NCBI GenBank assembly: GCA_038125995.1
Contig: JAYPEX010000008.1
Coordinates: 62,001 to 126,000, forward strand
Reading direction: 5' to 3'
Length of the DNA stretch: 64,000 bases
Source: MAG-120531 sp038125995
GTDB taxonomy: Bacteria > Bacteroidota > Bacteroidia > Flavobacteriales > Flavobacteriaceae
In this document: one piece after another, positions 8,744 to 16,042 of the stretch
Numbering within the stretch: the first letter of the stretch is position 1
Layout of the letters: each line of letters begins with the position of its first letter
Notes under the pieces: model-generated
Database searches by the model: none
What the model was told of the DNA's origin: nothing
Seen by the model: only the letters and a program-made list of their open reading frames with translations
Translations under genes and position numbers: made by a program

Positions 8744-9211
8744 ATGAAATACACTTATCTTCTTATTGGACTTTTATATATTCAGTTCTCGAGTGCTCAA
8801 CAAACGGAACATTCAGTGATTGATCAAAAAATACAAGCCTTTTTTGATGATTTTCATCAAAAAGACAGTACCAAGCTCAAAACCTATTTCGATGGGACTG
8901 CCACCTTACAATCGGTAATCAAAACAAAAGAGGGATCGACAAGAATGGTGGATGAAAGTATTTCAAAATTTATCAACTCCATTGGATCTATACCCGATAG
9001 TATTCATTTTGAAGAACGTATCTTTAAGGCAACCATAACGATTGACAAAGGACTTGCTCATGCCTTTGTTCCCTATCAGTTTTATGTCAATGAGAAATTG
9101 AGTCATTGTGGTGTAAATTCCTTTATATTTGCTCTCATTGAAGATCGATGGTTAATTAGCAACATCATCGATACTCGAACTAAAGATGAGTGCGACAACT
9201 TATCCCATTAA
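8744..9211 (+). CDS. Exported NTF2/SnoaL-like protein
   Basis: Protein of 155 residues from ATG 8744 (MKYTYLLIGLLYIQFSSAQQ), chosen over an ATG at 8726 that overlaps sdaA and spoils the signal peptide. After cleavage near SSAQQ, the domain matches the NTF2-like (DUF4440/SnoaL) cone: IDQKIQAFFDDFHQKD, D-G-T-A near residue 50, and a C-terminal strand WLISNIIDTR. Such secreted domains are common in Bacteroidota and mostly without known substrate. It sits between sdaA and panB on the same strand. Confidence 0.75.
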   Translation: MKYTYLLIGLLYIQFSSAQQTEHSVIDQKIQAFFDDFHQKDSTKLKTYFDGTATLQSVIKTKEGSTRMVDESISKFINSIGSIPDSIHFEERIFKATITIDKGLAHAFVPYQFYVNEKLSHCGVNSFIFALIEDRWLISNIIDTRTKDECDNLSH

Positions 9212-9254
9212 GCTTTTATTGGCTTTTTGTACATTTACAACTCAATACTCAGCT

Positions 9255-10073
9255 ATGTCAACAGCAAAAAAAGAATTCAAACGCGTTACTGTAAAATCAT
9301 TAGTAGATATGAAACAGCAGGGAGAAAAAATCTCCATGCTAACGGCCTACGATTATTCAATGGCAAAAATTGTAGATAATGCTAAAGTAGATGTGATTTT
9401 AGTGGGTGATTCTGCCTCCAATACCATGGCAGGTCACGAAACCACCTTACCTATAACTCTCGATCAAATGATTTATCACGCTCAATCTGTCATAAGAGCC
9501 ATTGAAAGAGCATTAGTAGTTGTTGACATTCCTTTTGGGAGTTATCAATCGGATCCTAAAGAAGCATTGAAATCTGCGATTCGAATCATGAAAGAATCAG
9601 GAGCTCATGCCGTAAAACTTGAAGGTGGAAAAGATATCAAAGATTCTTTAAAACGAATCATTAAAGCGGGGATTCCCGTTATGGGGCATTTGGGACTCAC
9701 CCCGCAGTCCATCTACAAGTTTGGAACCTATACAGTTCGCGCAAAAGAAGAGGCGGAAGCGGATCAATTAAAACAAGATGCCAAACTACTCGAAGAATTG
9801 GGTTGTTTTGCTATCGTATTAGAAAAAATCCCTGCTAGTTTAGCTGCAGAAATATCAAAGAGTGTGAGTATTCCAATTATCGGAATAGGAGCTGGAAATG
9901 AAGTTGATGGACAAGTTTTAGTCATTCACGATCTCCTAGGAATGACTCATGAATTCAATCCTAGATTCCTCAGAAGGTATATGAATCTCTACGAAGAAAT
10001 GTCAACTGCGATCAAGCAGTACGTCACTGACGTCAAGTCTAAAGATTTCCCAAATCAAGACGAACAATACTAA
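9255..10073 (+). CDS. panB: 3-methyl-2-oxobutanoate hydroxymethyltransferase
   Basis: Protein of 272 residues from ATG 9255 (MSTAKKEFKRVTVKSL). The upstream in-frame ATG at 9186 overlaps the preceding gene and adds an unconserved leader. PanB transfers a hydroxymethyl group from methylene-THF to alpha-ketoisovalerate, the first committed pantothenate step. Seen: ISMLTAYDYSMAKI, VGDSASNTMAGH (metal Asp), VVDIPFGSY (second Asp), HLGLTPQS, and VLEKIP with the catalytic Glu, then IPIIGIGAG. Full TIM-barrel length. CoA enzymes coaE and coaBC lie elsewhere in the window. Confidence 0.97.
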   Translation: MSTAKKEFKRVTVKSLVDMKQQGEKISMLTAYDYSMAKIVDNAKVDVILVGDSASNTMAGHETTLPITLDQMIYHAQSVIRAIERALVVVDIPFGSYQSDPKEALKSAIRIMKESGAHAVKLEGGKDIKDSLKRIIKAGIPVMGHLGLTPQSIYKFGTYTVRAKEEAEADQLKQDAKLLEELGCFAIVLEKIPASLAAEISKSVSIPIIGIGAGNEVDGQVLVIHDLLGMTHEFNPRFLRRYMNLYEEMSTAIKQYVTDVKSKDFPNQDEQY

Positions 10074-10081
10074 TAAAACTC

Positions 10082-10783
10082 TTGCTTAAAACTACCAAGA
10101 CAACCGTTGATTCAATTCAAATACTCTACGAGGACAACCACCTCTTTATAGTAAATAAAAGAGCAGGTGACCTCGTACAAGGAGATCATACTGGTGATGC
10201 TCCACTGAGCGAACTCATAAAAGACTTTATAAAAAAAAGAGATCATAAACCAGGAGCTGTATACCTAGGAGTTCCACATCGATTGGATCGACCAACTACC
10301 GGCATTGTCGTATTTGCTAAGACTTCAAAAGCCTTGATACGATTAAACAAAATGTTTGCTGAAAAGGAATCTCAAAAAACCTATTGGGCCATCGTAAAAA
10401 ATAAACCTCAAAAAAAAAGTGCTAGTCTGATTCACTATTTAGTCAGAAATCCGAAACAAAACAAATCTTATGCACATGACAAGGAGGTAAAAGATTCTAA
10501 ACTAGCTTCACTTGAATATCAATTGATCAAGTCCTTTGATCGATTTCATCTCATAGAAATTGGCCTACATACAGGTAGGCATCATCAAATACGATCTCAA
10601 CTCTCAAAAATAGGTTGTCCGATCAAGGGTGATTTAAAATACGGATTTCCGAGATCCAACCCCGATGGAAGTATTCATCTACACGCTCGAAAATTAGTTT
10701 TTGTACATCCAGTAAAAAAAGAACAACTGAAGATTCTTGCTCCAGTACCTCAACATGATCCTCTTTGGAAGTTATGTGACTAA
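10082..10783 (+). CDS. RluA-family pseudouridine synthase
   Basis: Protein of 233 residues starting at TTG 10082, 8 bases after panB; there is no in-frame ATG before the conserved beginning IQILYEDNHLFIVNK. The motif HRLDRPTTGIVVFAKT contains the catalytic Asp, and the C-terminal LHTGRHHQIRSQLSKIGCPI is the usual RluA ending. No S4 domain, so it resembles the short single-domain RluA group (TruC/RluA-like). The RNA target cannot be read from sequence. It ends exactly against the stop of the convergent helical-repeat gene (TAATTA). Confidence 0.9.
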   Translation: MLKTTKTTVDSIQILYEDNHLFIVNKRAGDLVQGDHTGDAPLSELIKDFIKKRDHKPGAVYLGVPHRLDRPTTGIVVFAKTSKALIRLNKMFAEKESQKTYWAIVKNKPQKKSASLIHYLVRNPKQNKSYAHDKEVKDSKLASLEYQLIKSFDRFHLIEIGLHTGRHHQIRSQLSKIGCPIKGDLKYGFPRSNPDGSIHLHARKLVFVHPVKKEQLKILAPVPQHDPLWKLCD

Positions 10784-12328
10784 TTATCTGTTAATTAATT
10801 TCGACTTTTCTTTGATAACTCTGGCAATTGGTTTGTTGTCTAAATGACTTTCAAGCCAGGATAAAATATCGAGATACAAAAAGGCTCTCTTTTCGTAGGG
10901 GTGATCTTCGTATTTCTTTAAATCCTCATACAATTCCATAAAGGCAGACTTTAAATCCGATGGATAGATTTCTCCTAGTTTTCTCAAAAATTTAATGATC
11001 TCTTTTTGTACTGCTTGTAAATCATTCATTTTCAACAAAAACTTGTAGGTGCTTTTGAGTTGCACCTCTAAATGATAATCCATACCTGCTTCATAATGAG
11101 CTACTAAACTCAATAATCGAGAAAAACACATTAAGTCTTCACGCATTTTTAAGGACTTGTTATTGATGATAAATTTAAGATAGCGAATACTGCTTTTGTA
11201 ATCCCCTACTCCAAAATACAAACTAGCTATTTTGTAATAAAGTACCATGATATGATGCTGATCAATTCGATCTTTGTGTTCTGAGATGCCCTTGTTGATC
11301 TTATCAACAAGATATAATGCATCCTCAAAAGATCCATCAACAAAAAATTGATTGAGCTTATGAGCATTTAAATACAAAAAACTCAAAGACAACAAATTGT
11401 CATTCTGAGGTATGGATCCTTTATCAATTTCAAGTTCCAATTTTGATAAGACCTCTTTAAACTGACTGCTGTATTTAAGAAAGAACAATGATTCTAATAA
11501 ATAGTTATTCCCCTTCAAATAAAAGACTGGATTAAGGCGAATCATTTCAGGGTTGTCGTAAAATAAGTTGACGAGCTTAGCTGCATATTTATAAGAAGAC
11601 AAGAAATCTTGAGTCAAGAAAGAATACCAAAGAAATGCCTTGTAATACCATAGCTTCTCTCTAAATCCAAGCTGATCTAATTGTACTTTTGGTAAGTTTT
11701 TTTTAAAGTATACCTCAACTTTTTTTAATTCTTCATCGGAACGGACATATCCAAATTTAAGCATCATCCCATAGAGCTGAAGTGATAAATTTGAAAGTTT
11801 ACTGGCCAGTAAATTGTCTTTAGATAAAAGCTCTGATTCATTTGAAAGCTCATCAGCTCGTTCGGGGATAGATCTTGTAATGTATTGTGTTTCTATAACT
11901 TTCTCTAATTCCACGATTTCAAAAGCAATGCTTTTTTCCTGATGAGAATTTGCCAAACTCTTTGCCTTTTCTAAAATTTTAAGGCTCTGTTTATAAAGCC
12001 CTTTGTGATAGAGTATGGTAGCAAAATCCAACTGCTCTCTGAGCTGTATTCTCACATTTTGATTCACAGGATTTAATCGAAGACTGATCAAAATTTGTTT
12101 ATACAGATGCGCTTTCAGGTTGGATAACTGAGCCTTTTTTACAATTCCGCTCTTTAAAATCACCTCCTCATCATACTGAGACATCTTGTCTAAAAGATTA
12201 AAAAGAGCTATGAATTTTGAATCTGCATTAACCCCTAAGCGTCCTGCGTAAAGCTTAAATTGTCTCTTTTCGGATTTGGACAGTGATTTAACTAAAACAA
12301 ACAAAGAATCTTTATGTGTATTTGTCAT
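10784..12328 (-). CDS. Helical-repeat (TPR-like) protein, Bacteroidota type, function unknown
   Basis: Protein of 514 residues, almost entirely alpha-helical with TPR-like spacing of aromatic and small residues (for example YHKGLYKQSLKILEKA and FGVGDYKSSIRYLKF). The N-terminus LVKSLSKSEKRQFKLYAGR is distinctive and I believe conserved in Bacteroidota hypothetical proteins. No signal peptide, membrane helix or catalytic motif, so probably a cytoplasmic scaffold or regulator. It is divergent from leuA, sharing a 145-base intergenic region, and its stop abuts that of the RluA-type gene. No function is assigned. Confidence 0.7.
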   Translation of the reverse strand: MTNTHKDSLFVLVKSLSKSEKRQFKLYAGRLGVNADSKFIALFNLLDKMSQYDEEVILKSGIVKKAQLSNLKAHLYKQILISLRLNPVNQNVRIQLREQLDFATILYHKGLYKQSLKILEKAKSLANSHQEKSIAFEIVELEKVIETQYITRSIPERADELSNESELLSKDNLLASKLSNLSLQLYGMMLKFGYVRSDEELKKVEVYFKKNLPKVQLDQLGFREKLWYYKAFLWYSFLTQDFLSSYKYAAKLVNLFYDNPEMIRLNPVFYLKGNNYLLESLFFLKYSSQFKEVLSKLELEIDKGSIPQNDNLLSLSFLYLNAHKLNQFFVDGSFEDALYLVDKINKGISEHKDRIDQHHIMVLYYKIASLYFGVGDYKSSIRYLKFIINNKSLKMREDLMCFSRLLSLVAHYEAGMDYHLEVQLKSTYKFLLKMNDLQAVQKEIIKFLRKLGEIYPSDLKSAFMELYEDLKKYEDHPYEKRAFLYLDILSWLESHLDNKPIARVIKEKSKLINR

Positions 12329-12473
12329 CGTAAAAAATAGTTCCTAACTTGCTTAATATTAAAACTGTAATGCATTTGAAACTAGAATAAGCATTGTAAT
12401 AATTTGCGACCCATGGGTGATTATTCAACTGCTTACACTATTTTCGTTTATTATTCAAAACTAATGAAATATA

Positions 12474-13634
12474 ATGAGTAAAGAGCAGGTATATATTTTT
12501 GACACCACTTTAAGAGATGGAGAACAGGTTCCAGGCTGTAAACTAGACACTGAACAAAAGCTTGAAATTGCTGAACGTCTTGACGAATTAGGGGTAGACA
12601 TTATCGAAGCGGGATTCCCTATTTCGAGTCCTGGAGATTTTCACTCTGTAGAGTTAATTTCTAAATTAGTCAAATACGCATCTGTTTGTGGATTGACTAG
12701 AGCTGTTAAAAAAGATATTGAAGTTGCTGCAGAAGCTTTAAAACACGCTAAAAGACCACGTATACACACTGGAATTGGAACTTCTGATTCTCATATTAAA
12801 CATAAATTCAACTCCACTAGAGAAGAAATCATCGAAAGAGCAGTTGCAGCTGTAAAGTATGCTAAAAGCTTTGTCGAGGATATTGAATTCTACGCAGAAG
12901 ACGCTGGTAGAACCGACAATGAATTCCTAGCTAGAGTTTGTGAAGAAGTTATTAAGGCTGGTGCTACGGTATTAAATATTCCAGATACCACTGGATATTG
13001 CTTACCTCATGAATACGGAGCAAAAATTAATTATTTAAAGGAAAATGTTACTGGTATTGACAAAGCAGTATTGTCTTGTCACTGTCATAACGACTTAGGA
13101 TTGGCTACTGCAAATTCAATAGAAGGGGTCATTAATGGAGCACGTCAAATCGAATGTACCATCAACGGTATTGGAGAACGCGCGGGAAATACATCTTTAG
13201 AGGAAGTGGTAATGATTATGAGACAACATCCCTATCTCAATTTAGACACCAATATCAATTCAAAATTATTGTACAGCACCTCGCAAATGGTATCTCACCA
13301 TATGGGAATGATTGTACAACCCAACAAAGCAATTGTTGGAGCTAATGCATTTGCTCACTCTTCAGGAATTCACCAAGACGGTGTAATAAAAAACCGTGAA
13401 ACTTATGAGATTATCGATCCTCATGATGTAGGAGTTAATGAGTCTTCAATTGTTTTAACAGCTCGTTCAGGTCGTGCTGCTTTAGCATACAGGGCGAAGC
13501 TAGTCGGTTATGAACTTACTAAATTACAATTGGATGATGTTTATAAAGTCTTTTTAGAATACGCAGATCGCAAGAAAGAAGTACTCGACGAAGATATTCA
13601 CGATATCATCAAAGATAGTAAGATCAACATTTAG
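12474..13634 (+). CDS. leuA: 2-isopropylmalate synthase, short form without regulatory domain
   Basis: Protein of 386 residues. It condenses acetyl-CoA with 2-ketoisovalerate, the first step of leucine synthesis. Catalytic barrel motifs: FDTTLRDGEQVPGC (metal Asp and general acid/base region), CHCHNDLGLATANS (metal His pair), NGIGERAGN; then the linker subdomains with HSSGIHQDGVIKN. The sequence stops at about the point where the C-terminal leucine-sensing domain (roughly 120 residues) would start, as in other short Bacteroidota LeuA proteins, so feedback inhibition by that domain is not expected. The leuB-like gene begins 1 base after its stop. leuC and leuD are not in the window. Confidence 0.93.
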   Translation: MSKEQVYIFDTTLRDGEQVPGCKLDTEQKLEIAERLDELGVDIIEAGFPISSPGDFHSVELISKLVKYASVCGLTRAVKKDIEVAAEALKHAKRPRIHTGIGTSDSHIKHKFNSTREEIIERAVAAVKYAKSFVEDIEFYAEDAGRTDNEFLARVCEEVIKAGATVLNIPDTTGYCLPHEYGAKINYLKENVTGIDKAVLSCHCHNDLGLATANSIEGVINGARQIECTINGIGERAGNTSLEEVVMIMRQHPYLNLDTNINSKLLYSTSQMVSHHMGMIVQPNKAIVGANAFAHSSGIHQDGVIKNRETYEIIDPHDVGVNESSIVLTARSGRAALAYRAKLVGYELTKLQLDDVYKVFLEYADRKKEVLDEDIHDIIKDSKINI

Positions 13635-13635
13635 T

Positions 13636-14709
13636 ATGGATATTAACATTACGACCTTATCTACTCCTGGTACGGGTTCTGAAGTCCTACAACAGGCTTT
13701 AAAATGTTTAGATGCGATCAGTGAAAACTTCAATCACAATTTCACCTATACGCATCTCAGCAAACCATTTGAGGGGGGTAAAATAACTCTCAGCAATGAG
13801 GATATTCAACTATTAAAAAGCTCTGACGCAGTATTATCTAGCGTTAAAATCACTAGAAGATTTGAGCTCGAAAACCCTGAATTAAAGCATTTAACATTAA
13901 CAGATGTTCTCGATTTATACGTGAGTATCAAAGCGACATTGCCCCTAAAAAATTTAGGATCTCAAGGAGTTTTCAAAGAAGATTTAGCTGCCCTTTATGA
14001 ATTTATTCATTTCAAGGCAAACCCAACTCAAAAGCAGCACTCTGCTTTAAAATTAGGTTTGGGACGTTATAAGTACTCTGAGAATCATATTGAAAAAATG
14101 ATTCACTTAGCATTTAGAACTGCAAAAAACAGAAAGAAAAAATTGACACTAATCAATCCTGATCACTTAGAAGATTCAAATTCTTATTGGCAGAACACTG
14201 TAAAGAGAATCGGACAGAGTTATCCATCGGTGAGTATTGAAATTATTAGTATTGCTAAGGCCATTGAAAAAATGTTGGTCAAATCCAAAGAGTTTGATAT
14301 CCTGTTAAGCGATCACTTTTTAGGTGAAATTCTAGCAGCTCAATCCAAAGTACTCACTGGAACTGCAGCCTTATTACCAGAGGCTCACGACGGTATTCAC
14401 AGTAACTTATTTGAACCATTGATCAGCATTCCTAAGGCTCTTGAATCTGATCGAACCAATCCTTTGGCTGCTATATATGCCGCTACTCTTTTGTTGTCTA
14501 GGTTTGGTTTAAACGAGGAAGCTTTATCGATTATGAGAGCGATTCAATCAGCTATCAACAACAATTTAGTAGACTCCTCGTATCAGCTTTCAGAAAATCA
14601 CTTCTGTTCAACCATAGGAGATTATTTATCGGAAGCGATCAAAGAGTCTGACGATGTTTACAATTTCAATATTGAAAATATTGGATTGGGTAGATCAACT
14701 ATTATTTAG
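13636..14709 (+). CDS. Degenerate LeuB-like protein, probably not a dehydrogenase
   Basis: Protein of 357 residues with the length and overall pattern of 3-isopropylmalate dehydrogenase: TPGTGSEVLQQALKCLDAI for the usual GDGIGPEV start, SSDAVLSSV for DAVLLGAVG, AFRTAKNRKKKLTLIN, FDILLSDHFLGEIL for FDVIVTENMFGDIL, and TNPLAAIYAATLLLSRFG near the end. By eye, the key residues are lost: the catalytic Lys of VDKANV aligns with Pro175, the three metal Asp with Ala207, Glu231 and Ala235, the substrate Arg of ANLRP with Lys99, and the HGSAPDIAG NAD loop is gone. The reading frame is intact and 1 base after leuA. Either neofunctionalised or a regulatory partner; not a typical leuB. Confidence 0.75.
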   Translation: MDINITTLSTPGTGSEVLQQALKCLDAISENFNHNFTYTHLSKPFEGGKITLSNEDIQLLKSSDAVLSSVKITRRFELENPELKHLTLTDVLDLYVSIKATLPLKNLGSQGVFKEDLAALYEFIHFKANPTQKQHSALKLGLGRYKYSENHIEKMIHLAFRTAKNRKKKLTLINPDHLEDSNSYWQNTVKRIGQSYPSVSIEIISIAKAIEKMLVKSKEFDILLSDHFLGEILAAQSKVLTGTAALLPEAHDGIHSNLFEPLISIPKALESDRTNPLAAIYAATLLLSRFGLNEEALSIMRAIQSAINNNLVDSSYQLSENHFCSTIGDYLSEAIKESDDVYNFNIENIGLGRSTII

Positions 14710-15917
14710 TTGTTCATTAGACTTTTAATTTCCTCATCAAACTCCCTTTTAAAGTCTTCGTAAGCCTTTCCTGTTGCTGGTCCATTAAATCCAGTGTGAA
14801 TAGAATGAACTTTTCCCAATTTATCAATAACAATCATCGTTGGATACGATCGTATTCCATCCAACATCGGTAATTTTTCTTGAGCTAGCTGTGTATCAGT
14901 ACTTCCGTATTGAGCTAACAATACTGGATAAGGAATCTCCAGTTTATCGATCATTCTTTGAATTCTCATCATCGCTCGCTCTTCACTTCGTGCACTTTCA
15001 AAACTAAGTCCTATAAATGCTAAATCCTCAGATGGATTCTCTTTGATATAGGATAGAAAGAACTTAGTTTCATCCAAGCAATTAGGACACCAAGTTCCCA
15101 TGATTTGAACTACGACAATCTTATCCTTAAATTGATCATCACTTAAACTAACCATATTCCCATCAGGACTTTTAAAGCTAAAGTCGATTCGATCGTAGCC
15201 TTCGTTTAATTTGGTGAGCTCTTTGGCTTCAGCTAATTGATAAGTATCGTCTCGAACCATCCAAAATTCAGTTACCGAATGGTTTTCGTAGTATAGATTG
15301 CCATAAATAGTATCTCCTTTTTTTTCAGCTCTAACCAAATACGGGTGCGCGCCGTCAAATGTCGAAAGCAAAATCGAATCACCACTTACAATTCCAGACA
15401 AAAAGCGATTATCCCCAGAGTTTTTTCTAAAAGTACCTGAAACCTCATTTCCATTCTGTGAAAAGATCCCTAATCCAGGATAAGGTTTTTCAGGTCTAAA
15501 AATAGTTTTGTAGTTACCACTGAGATCAAAATTTGCTTTTTTAGTCGATTCAAATTTAGGTGACATATTTAAATAGGCACTGAAAGGGGTTTCTCTTCCC
15601 GATTCTTCTTTGAGGTATCTTCCATTGAGACGACCTTCTCCAATTTGAGCTATAATTACAGCATCAAAAGGTGGCATATCGATTCGAATAGAATCTCCAA
15701 AAATTTGAATTTCTTCATAGATAAGGGTTTCTTTATCATTTTCCACCTTCATAATTAGCTGTTCAGAGCTCTTTAACAATTCAAATTTAAAAGGCAACAC
15801 GGAATTGTCGACTGTTATCATTTCCGCTCTATACGTTCCTAATGTTGGCACAATAGATGAATTAGAACAGGAATAAAAAAGAAAAATGCTAATTACGAAA
15901 CTAAAACAGGCTCTCAT
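14706..15917 (-). CDS. TlpA-type thioredoxin lipoprotein
   Basis: Protein of 403 residues. A lipoprotein signal (IFLFYSC, Cys17) anchors it in the envelope. Residues about 25-235 form a beta-rich Bacteroidota-specific domain; residues about 245-400 are a redoxin/TlpA domain with FKDKIVVVQIMGTWCPNC (Cys277 and Cys280) and TMIVIDKLGKV near the end. It probably reduces or isomerises disulfides outside the cytoplasm. The gene converges on the leuB-like gene with a 4-base overlap of stop codons and is divergent from pheT. An inverted repeat lies between its -7 element and start codon. Confidence 0.88.
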   Translation of the reverse strand: MRACFSFVISIFLFYSCSNSSIVPTLGTYRAEMITVDNSVLPFKFELLKSSEQLIMKVENDKETLIYEEIQIFGDSIRIDMPPFDAVIIAQIGEGRLNGRYLKEESGRETPFSAYLNMSPKFESTKKANFDLSGNYKTIFRPEKPYPGLGIFSQNGNEVSGTFRKNSGDNRFLSGIVSGDSILLSTFDGAHPYLVRAEKKGDTIYGNLYYENHSVTEFWMVRDDTYQLAEAKELTKLNEGYDRIDFSFKSPDGNMVSLSDDQFKDKIVVVQIMGTWCPNCLDETKFFLSYIKENPSEDLAFIGLSFESARSEERAMMRIQRMIDKLEIPYPVLLAQYGSTDTQLAQEKLPMLDGIRSYPTMIVIDKLGKVHSIHTGFNGPATGKAYEDFKREFDEEIKSLMNN

Positions 15918-15919
15918 AG

Positions 15920-15942
15920 GGATATTTTTATATCCAAAGATA
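15920..15942 (-). promoter_or_regulatory. Promoter of the TlpA-type gene with overlapping inverted repeat
   Basis: TATCTTTG (minus strand, 15942-15935) is an exact -7 match. A perfect inverted repeat GGATAT-N4-ATATCC (15920-15935) directly follows and would cover the transcription start, so it could be an operator or a 5' hairpin ending 2 bases before the ATG. Confidence 0.5.
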
Positions 15943-15993
15943 AGAATCTATCACATATCTATTTTTAAATTTCTGTAGAGACTGGTCATTGCT

Positions 15994-16001
15994 TATATTT
16001 G
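15994..16001 (+). promoter_or_regulatory. -7 element of pheT (TATATTTG)
   Basis: Exact TAnnTTTG, 41 bases before the chosen pheT ATG. Its position supports the start at 16043 rather than the in-frame TTG start at 15989, which would lie upstream of the promoter. Confidence 0.55.
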
Positions 16002-16042
16002 TGCTTTGTAAATTTCGGATATCCGAACGTAGAATTACTCAA

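Noticed and set aside
12409..12418. ACCCATGGGT palindrome as a proven leu operator
   Set aside because: A single 10-bp palindrome without a second copy; kept only as a note under the helical-repeat protein.
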